A stretch of DNA of 41,996 nucleotides from Bacteroidota bacterium (GCA_947475205.1 CANJNG010000017.1:1-41996); one strand, 5' to 3'. Counted from the stretch's first letter, positions 8,849-18,018 are shown. Numbers and translations: made by a program. Notes: generated by a model from the letters alone, not told the origin.

Positions 8849-10345
8849 CTACTTATCAAACGAAATCCTTGGATCCACCACCGCATAGAGAATGTCGGAG
8901 ATTAAATATCCCACCAGGGTTAAAACACCTGTGATGGTGAGGATAGCAATAATCATGGGGTAGTTTTGATCGGCAATGGAGGTAAAGGCTTCGTAGCCCA
9001 TGCCGGGAATAGTGAAGATGGTTTCTAAAATCACCGAACCACCAATGGCTGCCGGAAAAACGTTGGCAAAAACGGTGATGATGGGCAATAATGCGTTTCG
9101 CAAACCGTGCTTATATATTACGCTGCTTTCAGGTAAGCCTTTAGCCCTTGCCGTGCGGATATAATCCATTCCGGCTATTTCGAGCATACTTACTCGCATA
9201 GTGCGGCTCAGGAAAGCGAAGGAGGAATAGGTATAGCAAATCAACGGCAAAACCAGATAGGGTATTGTTCCCTGAAAACGTTCCCACAAACTGGCATCGT
9301 CTGCAAAGCCTTCAACGGGTTGCACTCCGCTTGCCGGAAACAGGAAATATACATCGGGGTTGGCGAGGGTCATCAACAACAAGGTAGCTAACCAAAAACC
9401 GGGTAGAGAATAAAGGATAAAAAGCAGCACGGTAGTAATCCGGTCGAAGGCTGTGCCACGTTTCACTGCTGATTGAATTCCGAGGGGAATGGAAATTAAA
9501 TAGCCCAAGACAACAGCCAACATAGAAAAGAATAACGACCAGCGAATTTTTACAGCTATCACATCCGAAATAGGTTGTTTGGTTTTGTAAGATGTACCGA
9601 AATCGCCCCGGATAACTCCCTTCGTGAACTCATTACCTTGACCGGTTATCCAGTTTCCGTCGCCAAACATCCAGCGGTGGTATTGGTTTTTGGGGAAGAA
9701 TTGCAGGGTGGGGATATAGTTTTTCCAAACAGTGGCTCCCTGTTTCATTACCTCATATTTCTGTTCACTTTCGGCCAATAAAGGCTTCAACGTATAGAAT
9801 ACATGATATTTGGCATAAATTTGTTCCAGTATGGCAAACTTGGCTTTTACAATTGCATCATCGTAGCAACTACGCAAAGCAAGGCTTTCAAAATAGGCCA
9901 GATTCAACTGGTCTTTTACTTCATTAACGGTATAGGGCAATGCCGACAGACTGTCGATAAGCAGTCCTTTGTGGCCGTTGTTTAATTCGTATAGCGACTT
10001 GTTTAAATCTGAAATCTGAGTCCAGTTGCCATATATTCCGCTTAAACGGGTAAGGGCCTGTTTTTCATTTTTATCAAACACTTTATAGAGGGTATCCGAT
10101 TCGGCAGCCGATGCTAAAGAGAAATAAAATATAGGCAAATCGAGGCCTAATTTTCGTTTCCAAAATTTCTTTTGTTCAGCCTGATTAGCACTTTGGGTAC
10201 CTACTTCGCCACCTGCCTGTGCGGCTACTACCATCCGCTCCACCGGGTCGCCGGGTGCATTAATGATTATTACGAAAGCTATTAATGTAATAGCCAACAG
10301 CGTAGGAATGAAAACTAATATCCGGCGTAAGATGTATTTAATCAT
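8849..10345 (-). CDS. OppB/DppB-like ABC transporter permease
   Basis: Inner-membrane permease of the peptide/nickel ABC importer family, 498 residues. It opens with the typical ILRRILVFIPTLLAITLIAF helix and NAPGDPV motif. It ends with a BPD_transp_1 domain containing the ATPase-contact loop (EIAGMDYIRTARAKGLPESS) and RNALLPIITV. Between helix 1 and the rest lies an insert of about 230 residues (roughly 35-270), much longer than in E. coli OppB and probably periplasmic; such long inserts do occur in Bacteroidota members. No OppC, OppD, OppF or binding protein is beside it: the downstream side holds only the inverted-repeat element and a gene fragment. It must either pair with subunits encoded elsewhere or be the remnant of a broken operon. 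Confidence 0.92.
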   Translation of the reverse strand: MIKYILRRILVFIPTLLAITLIAFVIIINAPGDPVERMVVAAQAGGEVGTQSANQAEQKKFWKRKLGLDLPIFYFSLASAAESDTLYKVFDKNEKQALTRLSGIYGNWTQISDLNKSLYELNNGHKGLLIDSLSALPYTVNEVKDQLNLAYFESLALRSCYDDAIVKAKFAILEQIYAKYHVFYTLKPLLAESEQKYEVMKQGATVWKNYIPTLQFFPKNQYHRWMFGDGNWITGQGNEFTKGVIRGDFGTSYKTKQPISDVIAVKIRWSLFFSMLAVVLGYLISIPLGIQSAVKRGTAFDRITTVLLFILYSLPGFWLATLLLMTLANPDVYFLFPASGVQPVEGFADDASLWERFQGTIPYLVLPLICYTYSSFAFLSRTMRVSMLEIAGMDYIRTARAKGLPESSVIYKHGLRNALLPIITVFANVFPAAIGGSVILETIFTIPGMGYEAFTSIADQNYPMIIAILTITGVLTLVGYLISDILYAVVDPRISFDK

Positions 10346-10476
10346 CGGGGCGAAGCTATAAATTTATGCCTTTACTTTGTCGCTTATTTAGTAGTTAGAC
10401 GTGAGATTTGAGTAGTGAGACCATTCGGCTTAAAGCTACCCAATACTCTTTACTCACTACTCTTTACTAATTCACA

Positions 10477-11874
10477 ATGAAAATAAAATTCGGAACCGAC
10501 GGCTGGAGAGCCATTATTGCTAAAGACTTCACGGCTGATAATGTGGCTAGGGCTGCTGCCGGACATGCTGCCTGGCTCAAACAAAACTTCAAAAACCCTT
10601 CGGTTGTGGTTGGGCATGATTGCCGGTTTTGCGGTCCTCTTTTTGTGGAAACTGTGACAAAAGTGATGCTTCAAAACGGCTTGAATGTTATAGCTGTTAA
10701 GGGTTTTGTGAGTACGCCAATGATTTCTTTAGGCTGCAAAACCTACGGTACTTCAGGCGGGGTGATTATTACGGCAAGCCATAACCCATCGGAATATAAT
10801 GGCTATAAACTGAAATCAGGACACGGCGGACCTTTGCTCGAAGATGATGTAAAGGCCGTTGAAAAACTTATTCCTGACGAAATTCCTACCGATTACGATG
10901 CTGTGGATTTAACCCTTGCAGAGCAAACCGGACAGTTAACTTACAAGGATTTAGAAAGTGATTATTGCCAAAAAGTGGAAGAATCGTTTGATTTGGAGGC
11001 TATCCGAAATTCAAAATTCAATTTTGCTTATGATGCCATGTACGGCTCGGGGCAGAACGTTATGCGAAGGCTTTTTCCGGAAATAACCTTTGTGCATTGC
11101 GACCACAACCCGCTATTTGATGGTATTCCACCGGAACCCATTTTAAAGAACCTCACCGAATTTGCCGACATTATTAAACTATCCGAAGACATTGACTGCG
11201 GCCTCGTAACCGATGGCGATGCAGACAGAATCGGGCTTTTTGACGGAAAAGGGAATTTCATCGATTCGCACCATATTTTGCTTTTGCTCACCCATTATTT
11301 ATATAAGTATAAAGGCTGGCGGGGCAAGGTAGCAACAGGATTCTCCACTACGGTGAAGCTACGGAAACTCTGCGAAATCTATGAATTGGACTTTGAAGTT
11401 GTGCCAATTGGGTTTAAGCACGTTTGCGGCATTATGCTCAAAGAAGATGTGTTGGTGGGCGGTGAGGAATCGGGCGGAATTGCCGTTAAAGGACATATCC
11501 CCGAACGAGACGGTATCTGGAACGGAATGCTGATTTGGGAAATGATGACCGTAACGGGGAAATCGCTTCAGGATGTGATAGCCGAGATTTATGAATTGGT
11601 GGGGAGTTTTGCCTTCAAACGTGAAGATTTAACCATAAAGGAATCGCTAAAGCAGGAAATTATAGCCAAATGCAAAGCGGGGGCGTACACTACTTTCGGT
11701 TCACGAAAACCCATAAAAGTGGAAGATATGGATGGCTTTAAATATTACTTTTCAGATACTGAATGGGCAATGATTCGCCCAAGCGGCACCGAACCCGTTT
11801 TACGCATCTATGCCGAAGCCGCCACTTATGAGGCCGCTCAGGAAATATTGGATGATGTGAAAGGCTTGTTTTAG
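10477..11874 (+). CDS. phosphoglucomutase/phosphomannomutase family enzyme
   Basis: Alpha-D-phosphohexomutase of 465 residues, interconverting hexose 1- and 6-phosphates for sugar-nucleotide and cell-envelope synthesis. The four family loops are present: the phosphoserine Ser101 in TASHNPSEYNGYK, the metal loop DGDADR (246-251), the sugar-binding GGEESGG near 328, and the phosphate-binding RPSGTEP (434-440). It begins MKIKFGTDGWR. Sequence alone does not decide between glucose, mannose and glucosamine phosphate as substrate, so no gene symbol is given. It is the first of three co-oriented genes leading to mnmE, although the next gene has its own promoter. Confidence 0.95.
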   Translation: MKIKFGTDGWRAIIAKDFTADNVARAAAGHAAWLKQNFKNPSVVVGHDCRFCGPLFVETVTKVMLQNGLNVIAVKGFVSTPMISLGCKTYGTSGGVIITASHNPSEYNGYKLKSGHGGPLLEDDVKAVEKLIPDEIPTDYDAVDLTLAEQTGQLTYKDLESDYCQKVEESFDLEAIRNSKFNFAYDAMYGSGQNVMRRLFPEITFVHCDHNPLFDGIPPEPILKNLTEFADIIKLSEDIDCGLVTDGDADRIGLFDGKGNFIDSHHILLLLTHYLYKYKGWRGKVATGFSTTVKLRKLCEIYELDFEVVPIGFKHVCGIMLKEDVLVGGEESGGIAVKGHIPERDGIWNGMLIWEMMTVTGKSLQDVIAEIYELVGSFAFKREDLTIKESLKQEIIAKCKAGAYTTFGSRKPIKVEDMDGFKYYFSDTEWAMIRPSGTEPVLRIYAEAATYEAAQEILDDVKGLF

Positions 11875-11892
11875 GAGTACGAATATATTCTA

Positions 11893-11900
11893 TACCTTTG
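11893..11900 (+). promoter_or_regulatory. -7 promoter element implying a leaderless mRNA
   Basis: TACCTTTG is a perfect TAnnTTTG match ending only four bases before the ATG at 11905. With the usual spacing, transcription starts at or next to the A of the start codon. Confidence 0.55.
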
Positions 11901-11904
11901 GGTT

Positions 11905-12837
11905 ATGGCACGCATAGCAATTATTGATTTAGGCACAAACACCTTCAATATTTTGATATGCGATATAGAGAATGGCCAAATCAAGGAAACGCTGCATAAA
12001 AACAAGCTTCCGGTAAAGCTGGGCGAGGGTGGTATAAATCAAGGCATTATTATGCCAAAACCTTTCGAAAGAGGCATTGTTGCTATGGAATTTTATGCCC
12101 AGCAATGCGAAGATTATAAAGTAGATAAGGTTTTTGCTTTTGCTACTTCGGCGGTACGCTCAGCTTCAAATGGCAAAGAATTTTGTGATAAAATTTTAGC
12201 CAATACCGGAATTTCGATAAACATAATTGATGGTGAACGAGAGGCCGAACTCATTTACAAAGGAGTGCAGCTAAGCGGGATTTTAACTAAGAAAAAAGCC
12301 CTGATTCTTGATATTGGCGGGGGAAGTTGTGAGTTCATTATCTGCGACAACACCCGAATTTATTGGAAATACTCTTTTGATTTAGGCGTTACCCGACTGT
12401 TCGACCGCTATAAGCATCAAAACCCAATTACAAAATCAGAGATTGCTGTATTTGAATCGCTTTTCCAAAAAGAATTAAAGCGTTTATTTTCAGCACTCAA
12501 CAAATATCCTACCCGCACCTTAATTGGCTCTTCGGGTAGCTTCGACACCTTTGCTGAAATGATTTGTTACCGAAAATTCGGGAATGATATTTATTCCCAA
12601 CAACCCAAATTTGAACTAAATGTTATTGATTTTTTTGTAAATCATCACGTTTTGACTTTTTCAACAGTAGAAGAGCGTGAAAAAATGAAAGGTTTGGTTG
12701 CCATGCGTATAGACATGATTGTGATTGCTTCGGTAATGGTAAATTTCCTTATCAGGCGGCTGCATATTGAAGAGCTGAAAGTGTCGGCGTATTCTTTAAA
12801 GGAAGGCGTTTTAGCCGATTTGAGCGAGAAGCACTAA
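11905..12837 (+). CDS. Ppx/GppA family phosphatase
   Basis: A 310-residue member of the Ppx/GppA family of the ASKHA superfamily, which hydrolyses inorganic polyphosphate and/or the pppGpp gamma-phosphate. The phosphate-binding loops are visible: DLGTNTFN (8-15), AFATSAVRSASNG near 85, DGEREAELIYKGV near 111, and DIGGGSCEF (136-144). It lacks the C-terminal HD-like extension of E. coli Ppx, as is common for the shorter form in Bacteroidota. It ends five bases before mnmE and is very likely cotranscribed with it. Whether polyphosphate or pppGpp is preferred cannot be told here. Confidence 0.93.
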   Translation: MARIAIIDLGTNTFNILICDIENGQIKETLHKNKLPVKLGEGGINQGIIMPKPFERGIVAMEFYAQQCEDYKVDKVFAFATSAVRSASNGKEFCDKILANTGISINIIDGEREAELIYKGVQLSGILTKKKALILDIGGGSCEFIICDNTRIYWKYSFDLGVTRLFDRYKHQNPITKSEIAVFESLFQKELKRLFSALNKYPTRTLIGSSGSFDTFAEMICYRKFGNDIYSQQPKFELNVIDFFVNHHVLTFSTVEEREKMKGLVAMRIDMIVIASVMVNFLIRRLHIEELKVSAYSLKEGVLADLSEKH

Positions 12838-12842
12838 AATAA

Positions 12843-14213
12843 ATGCCTCATCAGGATATTATTGTTGCTGTTGCTACTCCTCCGGGAGCGGGGGCTATTG
12901 CAGTAATCAGGCTTAGTGGCCCAGGTTGTCTCACACTTCTCGATAAGGTTTTTAAAGGCCGAACCAAGCCTTCTGCCGCTACTCCCAACACCATTATTTA
13001 CGGACATATTGTTGATGGACAATCCCTAGTTGATGAGGTTTTGATAAGCGTTTTCTGTTCACCAGCTTCCTATACTGGCGAAGATGTTGCCGAAATTTCC
13101 TGTCACGGTTCAGTATTCATTCAAAAATCAATAATAGAACTGCTTATTCGCACTGGTGCAGGAATAGCAGCACCGGGTGAATTTACCCAACGGGCTTTCT
13201 TAAACGGTAAAAAAGATTTGCTGCAGGCCGAAGCCGTTGCCGACCTTATTGCTGCCGAAAGCCAAGCAATGCATGCTGTGGCTCTGAACCAAATGCGGGG
13301 TGGTTTCTCGAAGGAACTTGCCGGGTTGCGAAACAAGCTCATTGAGTTTGCATCGCTCATTGAACTGGAACTTGATTTTAGTCAGGAAGATGTGGAATTT
13401 GCTAACCGCAATGATCTTTCAGCCTTGAGTAATGGCATAATTGGCCGTATCGAAGAACTCATTTCTTCCTTCAAACTGGGAAATGCTATTAAAAATGGTA
13501 TTCCTGTGGCTATTGCAGGCCGTCCAAATGCGGGGAAATCCACCCTGTTAAATGCTTTGTTAAATGAAGACAGGGCTATAGTTAGCGAAATTGCCGGAAC
13601 AACCCGTGATACTATTGAGGAACGGCTCATCATTGAAGGTATCGAGTTTCGTATTATCGACACTGCCGGGCTTCGACAAAGCAATGATACTATAGAGCAG
13701 ATGGGCGTAAAGAAAAGCTACGAAAAGATAAATCTTTCTGCCGTTCTACTTTATGTATTCGATATAAGCCAGGTTGCTGAAAAACTTGAATTTGACAAGG
13801 AAATGGCTGAGGCTCTTGCCTTTGATGTTCCTTGCATTTTTGTAGCTAACAAAGTGGATGAAACCTCAAAACCGGTGGTTGGTTCCTTAAAGGATATTCC
13901 AAACATAATCTTCATTTCGGCAAAAAATGGAAGTGGTTTGGAAGAATTGAAATCGGCTTTGGTTACTCTTTCTGTAGGCAAAAACTTCAACACTCAGTCA
14001 GTTATTGTTTCCAATGCCCGGCATTACGAGGCTCTGATTAAAACCCGTCAGGCACTATTAGATGTTAACAATGCAATGGACATGCACATCCCTGCCGACC
14101 TTATGGCGATTGATTTACGAAAGGCTCTGTTTCACCTTGGTGAGATAACAGGGAATATCTCCACTGAGGAATTACTTGGGTCGATTTTCGGGAATTTTTG
14201 TATCGGAAAGTAA
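12843..14213 (+). CDS. mnmE: tRNA modification GTPase MnmE
   Basis: MnmE (TrmE/ThdF), 456 residues, the GTPase that with MnmG makes the 5-carboxymethylaminomethyl modification at tRNA wobble uridines. The folate-binding N-terminal domain starts PHQDIIVAVATPPGAGAIAVIRLSG. The inserted G domain has GRPNAGKS (226-233), GTTRDT, DTAGLR and NKVD (336-339). The C-terminal FCIGK carries the conserved Cys453. The gene is complete, but its last 18 bases serve as the left attachment site of the mobile element, and a second synonymous copy of those codons lies at 26327. MnmE therefore stays functional after integration. Confidence 0.98.
   Translation: MPHQDIIVAVATPPGAGAIAVIRLSGPGCLTLLDKVFKGRTKPSAATPNTIIYGHIVDGQSLVDEVLISVFCSPASYTGEDVAEISCHGSVFIQKSIIELLIRTGAGIAAPGEFTQRAFLNGKKDLLQAEAVADLIAAESQAMHAVALNQMRGGFSKELAGLRNKLIEFASLIELELDFSQEDVEFANRNDLSALSNGIIGRIEELISSFKLGNAIKNGIPVAIAGRPNAGKSTLLNALLNEDRAIVSEIAGTTRDTIEERLIIEGIEFRIIDTAGLRQSNDTIEQMGVKKSYEKINLSAVLLYVFDISQVAEKLEFDKEMAEALAFDVPCIFVANKVDETSKPVVGSLKDIPNIIFISAKNGSGLEELKSALVTLSVGKNFNTQSVIVSNARHYEALIKTRQALLDVNNAMDMHIPADLMAIDLRKALFHLGEITGNISTEELLGSIFGNFCIGK
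14196..14213 (+). other. left attachment site (attL) within mnmE
   Basis: TTTTGTATCGGAAAGTAA encodes FCIGK-stop. It matches the right copy at 14 of 18 positions, with all differences at third codon positions or the last base of the stop codon. The longest identical core is TGTATCGG (14199-14206). Confidence 0.8.
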
Positions 14214-14218
14214 CCACT

Positions 14219-14331
14219 ACAAAACAAGCAAATACCAAACTATTACTAAACCCACTATAACTATTGTAAATACAAGTATTAACGAATGGTAATGTCCATA
14301 TTTATTTTGTTTTAATAGTTGTTTGTTTTGT
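14219..14331. repeat. inverted ACAAAACAAGCAA repeat inside the left end
   Basis: ACAAAACAAGCAA (14219-14231) is matched in inverted orientation at 12 of 13 positions by 14319-14331. It sits between attL and the TTGTACC repeats. It could bind the recombinase or excisionase, or be chance in an AT-rich stretch. No gene is seen in 14214-14449. Confidence 0.35.
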
Positions 14332-14336
14332 AAACA

Positions 14337-14387
14337 TTTGTACCTTTGTTGTACCTTATACGGGTTGAGAGCCATAATTTGTACCTC
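14337..14387. repeat. left TTGTACC repeats, candidate integrase arm sites
   Basis: Three direct copies: TTTGTACCTT (14337-14346), TTGTACCTTAT (14349-14359) and TTTGTACCTC (14378-14387). The second is identical over 11 bases to 26271-26281 at the other end of the element. Repeats at both ends, set back from the core sites, are typical of arm-type binding sites for tyrosine recombinases. Confidence 0.5.
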
Positions 14388-14399
14388 AACCCGTTTTTT
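14361..14399 (+). terminator. intrinsic terminator at the left end of the element
   Basis: A perfect 9-bp stem CGGGTTGAG (14361-14369) and CTCAACCCG (14385-14393) with a 15-base loop, followed by six T's (14394-14399). It would stop mnmE transcription before the element's genes. One TTTGTACC arm-like site overlaps its loop and right arm. Confidence 0.75.
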
Positions 14400-14449
14400 G
14401 GGCGACTTTATGGCACTTAAATACACTTAATTACATTTAACGATACTTA

Positions 14450-15013
14450 ATGAGTTCTAATATCAAGGTACAACGCATTTGCCAGCAATGCCACAATGAG
14501 TTTACAGCACTCACCACCACAACCCGCTATTGTTCTAAGCGGTGCAATGGTGCTGCACACAAGGCCAAACTAAAGGCTTTAAAGATTGGAGCAAGCAATG
14601 AAGAAACCCAACGCATCAAAACAAAACCTGCTATTGATTTAAAGTCTAAGGAGTTCTTAACCGTTCGTAATGTAGCAACCCTGCTTAATTCCTCTATTCG
14701 CACAGCGTACCGATTAATTGAAACAGGTAAAATTCAGGCGGTGAATATTTCAGAAAGGAAAACACTTGTAAAGCGTTCCGAAATTGACAAGCTATTTGAG
14801 CAACCAAAACAGATTGAGAAAATACAGAAACCAAAGCCCGAAACCGTGGAATATCAAATTTCTGAATGCTATACTATACTTGATATTCAAAAGAAATATA
14901 GTGTTTCTGAAAGTACAATTTATGCTGCAATTAAGCGGTTCAACATACCAAGACTTAGGAAAGGAAAATCCAACTATATCCCTAAAGCAGAAATTGATAA
15001 AGTATTAAGTTAA
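14450..15013 (+). CDS. zinc-finger protein with two excisionase-type HTH domains
   Basis: A 187-residue DNA-binding protein. A treble-cys-like finger (CQQC near residue 9, CSKRC near 26) is followed by a first helix-turn-helix (about 65-115, LTVRNVATLLNSSIRTAYRLI) and a second (about 136-187, YTILDIQKKYSVSESTIYAA). Both are of the MerR/HTH_17 type found in excisionases. It lies 16 bases before the integrase gene and is probably cotranscribed with it. This suggests a role as recombination directionality factor or as regulator of the integrase. Two HTH domains in one chain could bridge two sites at the element end. Confidence 0.8.
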   Translation: MSSNIKVQRICQQCHNEFTALTTTTRYCSKRCNGAAHKAKLKALKIGASNEETQRIKTKPAIDLKSKEFLTVRNVATLLNSSIRTAYRLIETGKIQAVNISERKTLVKRSEIDKLFEQPKQIEKIQKPKPETVEYQISECYTILDIQKKYSVSESTIYAAIKRFNIPRLRKGKSNYIPKAEIDKVLS

Positions 15014-15029
15014 ACTAAAACATAACCAA

Positions 15030-16169
15030 ATGGCAACAAAAGTTAAGCTAAGGCAAAAACCTATTTCGGGTAAAAGACACAGTCTTTATTTAGATTTCTA
15101 CCCACCAATTCCCCATCCTGAAACAGGCGAACCAACACGAAGGGAATTTTTGGGAATGTACCTTTTTGATAGCGAAAAGAACCCATTTGATAAGCAGCAC
15201 AACAAGGAAACAAAGCAGTTAGCCGAACAGATAAGACAAAAGCGGGAAAACTTCTTAAATAAACCTGAAATATACACAGGGTACGAAAAAGAACAATTAA
15301 AGATTAGAGAGCGTGGCGAACAAAACTTTGTGGAGTATTTCAAGAAGTTGGCCGACAAGCGTAAATCCTCGAACCACGATAACTGGATAGCGGCTTACCG
15401 TTACCTCGAAACCTATACAAAGGGAAATTTGAAATTTGCCGACCTTAATGAAACCTTTTGTGAAGATTTTAAAGAATATCTATTAACCACCAAGAGTAAT
15501 AAGAGTATCAAAACAAATCTTTCCAAAAATTCAGCAGTTTCTTATTTCAACAAACTGAAAGCAACCCTAAAACAAGCCTACAAAGAAGGGAAATTAACTA
15601 GCGACCTGAACGCAAAAATTGAATGTATTGAAAGTGAAGAAACAATAAAGCAAACATTGACAATTGAGGAACTTAACAAACTTGCAAAAGCAGAATGTAA
15701 GAACCCTTTACTTAAAAGGATTGTTTTGTTTTCAGCCCTAACAGGAATGCCGTTTAAAGAAATGGAAAATCTAATATGGGAAAAGATTGAAGTATCAGAA
15801 TCATTTGGGATAAGAATAAAAATGATACGTCAAAAAACAGGGAAACCTTACCGAATCAATATTTCATTACAGGCTTACAATTTACTTGGCGAACCTAAAG
15901 AACCAAGCGACAAAGTATTTGAAGGGATAAACAACCGTGATAGATATTATTCCTTTCAGTTATGGCTTGCCGAAGCTGGAATAAAAAAAGATATGACCTT
16001 TCATGATTTGAGGCATACATACGGCTGTTTACAAATTGATTTCGGAACTGATATTTATACTTTGCAAGGTAATATGGGACACTCTACACCACGACAAAGT
16101 ATGATGTACGGTAAAATTAGCGACCAAAGAAAACGGGAAGCAGCCGATAAAATAACCCTCGACTTTTAA
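15030..16169 (+). CDS. tyrosine recombinase (integrase) of the element
   Basis: A 379-residue site-specific recombinase with an N-terminal arm-binding region, a SAM-like core-binding domain (about 105-205) and a C-terminal catalytic domain. Visible catalytic residues are His325 and Arg328 in HDLRHTYG, His351 in MGHSTPRQ and the nucleophile Tyr360 in SMMYGKI. A candidate beta-hairpin lysine lies in RQKTGK. The canonical first arginine is missing: the usual TGLR motif reads TGMP, with Pro241 in its place. Arg230 lies 11 residues upstream and may substitute. The target is the mnmE 3' end, judging from the flanking repeats. Confidence 0.93.
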   Translation: MATKVKLRQKPISGKRHSLYLDFYPPIPHPETGEPTRREFLGMYLFDSEKNPFDKQHNKETKQLAEQIRQKRENFLNKPEIYTGYEKEQLKIRERGEQNFVEYFKKLADKRKSSNHDNWIAAYRYLETYTKGNLKFADLNETFCEDFKEYLLTTKSNKSIKTNLSKNSAVSYFNKLKATLKQAYKEGKLTSDLNAKIECIESEETIKQTLTIEELNKLAKAECKNPLLKRIVLFSALTGMPFKEMENLIWEKIEVSESFGIRIKMIRQKTGKPYRINISLQAYNLLGEPKEPSDKVFEGINNRDRYYSFQLWLAEAGIKKDMTFHDLRHTYGCLQIDFGTDIYTLQGNMGHSTPRQSMMYGKISDQRKREAADKITLDF

Positions 16170-16170
16170 A

Positions 16171-18018
16171 ATGGAGCAATCAACAGAATACAAGGCACTC
16201 AAAGAAGTTATATTCAGTCATAATTTAAGCGGGAATGAACTTGCACAAAAAATTAGCAACGCCGTTGATAAATTTGAAGAGGAGATAGAGGTTAATGTTC
16301 GCTATTTTAAAGCATTTGGTGGCACGCCAAACGCATACATAAATGCTAAATATTTAGAATTTAATGATTGGAACGAAAAGGTAAAATTGGCAGTTGGTGA
16401 TTTTTCGGCACAAAAACTTGCGGTTGGTTTAATGGAAAATCAAAAAGAATTAGAACGATTGGATAGGCAGCAACAAGGAATAAATAACCAATCAGATAAA
16501 ACCCTTTGGATTGATAATTTGCTTAATACGTTCAGAACTAAATACGGTAATTATTTGGAAGTATCTATTGAAAACGATAAAATCGAACAAATGAATAAAA
16601 ATGCAATTAGCCCTTTAGAAAACTATAACCAAGGACACTATCAATTCAAAGGAATAATGGCAATACTTCAATTTGACAATAATTTGATTAATCAAAGGAA
16701 TGGAGAAATATTCAAAATGTCAATTGAAAAAATCCTTTCATTTAAAGATAAATCAAAACTGGAAGTGGAGGAATTGGTTTTAAAGCCTAATAACAACTCC
16801 CATTTGGTAATAGCAAAGATAGAATCAGAATGTAGAGAAATTGAAAGGTGGTATGAAACTATTGAAAATACTAACGACCTCTGGGATAGGAAAGACACAC
16901 CCGAATACAAAATACTTACAGAAATTTTTCTTGCCATTTTGAATTTCTATTCTGACTTAATGGCAATAATTCAAAAGCCTAAACCTTTTGGATTTGGTGA
17001 GGAAATAAAACCAAATATCATTGAATCAAAAAACGAACCGGAGCAAATAGAGCCTAATGCAAATAACATAAAAGGTAAAATGATTACCACAGAGGCCGAA
17101 AAGAATCTTGAAAGTTTAATGTACCTTACAGGATGCGAGCTTAAACCTTCGTTAGAGGGAAAGAAAAGGAGGTTTAGTATTTATGATGGGGAGCAGGAAT
17201 TGCAAGAAGGGAAATGGGTAATAGTATTTCCCAAATACTACTTTACCGACAACCAAGAAAGGGAAGTAATTACTTTCCCTGATGGAGATACCCACATTAA
17301 AAGAAACCAATTCTATCATACTTATTCAAGCCATTTGGAAGATTGTATGAATGATTTACTTGAAGAAATTAAATTGAATATGATGCAAATGGATTATCCC
17401 AACAAAGCAGAGTATATCCAACGACTGCACAAGTATTATTCAGAGCATATTGAAAACGGGAAACAAAAATTAGAAAGATTGTTAGAGAAAGGATATGATA
17501 ACCTTTCAGAGAGCCAAAAGGAAGATGAAAATTTTATAGAGGTTAAAATTCAATACTTTGAAGGAGTTCTGTTTTTTCAACTTGAATATCACTATTCTAA
17601 ATACGTAGGGGTAGTTGAAAACATTTTGCAACCAAAGCAAGGTAAAGTGAATGAAGAAAAACAATCCCCAAAAACATTTGAAGAATTATTCTCCAATCCA
17701 AAACACGCAGAACTATTTTTGGATACGTTAAGAAAAATCCAACCCCAAATTATTGATGAAGCGAACAATTATATTGGAAAGGGAAAAAAGGGAATATTCC
17801 CCCTATTCATAGATATTCTTAAAAAGCATAAACCTGAACCACTTATCAAGCATTTTAAAGATAAAATCTATACCGATTTATTAAATGATAAAATAATAGG
17901 TTTAAATCTAACCAACGATGCAAGTGAATTTCGTAAAACATACAGTAGGCTGGAAAATAGCAAGATAGCCATAGACATAAGAGTAATACTTTCCCAATTT
18001 TCCCATAATGGAAAGTAG
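16171..18018 (+). CDS. 615-residue protein of unknown function, mobile-element associated
   Basis: I do not recognise a named domain. The gene starts one base after the integrase stop, so it is translationally linked to it. The sequence is hydrophilic and mainly helical, with Glu/Lys/Gln-rich stretches (about 95-135 and 415-470) that could form coiled coils. The last 110 residues (FEELFSNPKHAELFLDTL, IGKGKKGIFPLFIDILKKHK, ASEFRKTYSRLE) look like a compact domain and resemble a tail I associate with other Bacteroidota integrative elements. No signal peptide or membrane helix is seen. A partner of the recombinase or an accessory DNA-transaction protein is possible, but unproven. Confidence 0.7.
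   Translation: MEQSTEYKALKEVIFSHNLSGNELAQKISNAVDKFEEEIEVNVRYFKAFGGTPNAYINAKYLEFNDWNEKVKLAVGDFSAQKLAVGLMENQKELERLDRQQQGINNQSDKTLWIDNLLNTFRTKYGNYLEVSIENDKIEQMNKNAISPLENYNQGHYQFKGIMAILQFDNNLINQRNGEIFKMSIEKILSFKDKSKLEVEELVLKPNNNSHLVIAKIESECREIERWYETIENTNDLWDRKDTPEYKILTEIFLAILNFYSDLMAIIQKPKPFGFGEEIKPNIIESKNEPEQIEPNANNIKGKMITTEAEKNLESLMYLTGCELKPSLEGKKRRFSIYDGEQELQEGKWVIVFPKYYFTDNQEREVITFPDGDTHIKRNQFYHTYSSHLEDCMNDLLEEIKLNMMQMDYPNKAEYIQRLHKYYSEHIENGKQKLERLLEKGYDNLSESQKEDENFIEVKIQYFEGVLFFQLEYHYSKYVGVVENILQPKQGKVNEEKQSPKTFEELFSNPKHAELFLDTLRKIQPQIIDEANNYIGKGKKGIFPLFIDILKKHKPEPLIKHFKDKIYTDLLNDKIIGLNLTNDASEFRKTYSRLENSKIAIDIRVILSQFSHNGK

Noticed and set aside
8645-8905. 86-residue plus-strand frame over the inverted-repeat element
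   Set aside because: It consists of the repeat element plus the complement of the permease C-terminus.
14217-14426. Minus-strand 69-residue frame in the left end of the element
   Set aside because: It runs through the terminator and the TTGTACC repeats and has no family resemblance.
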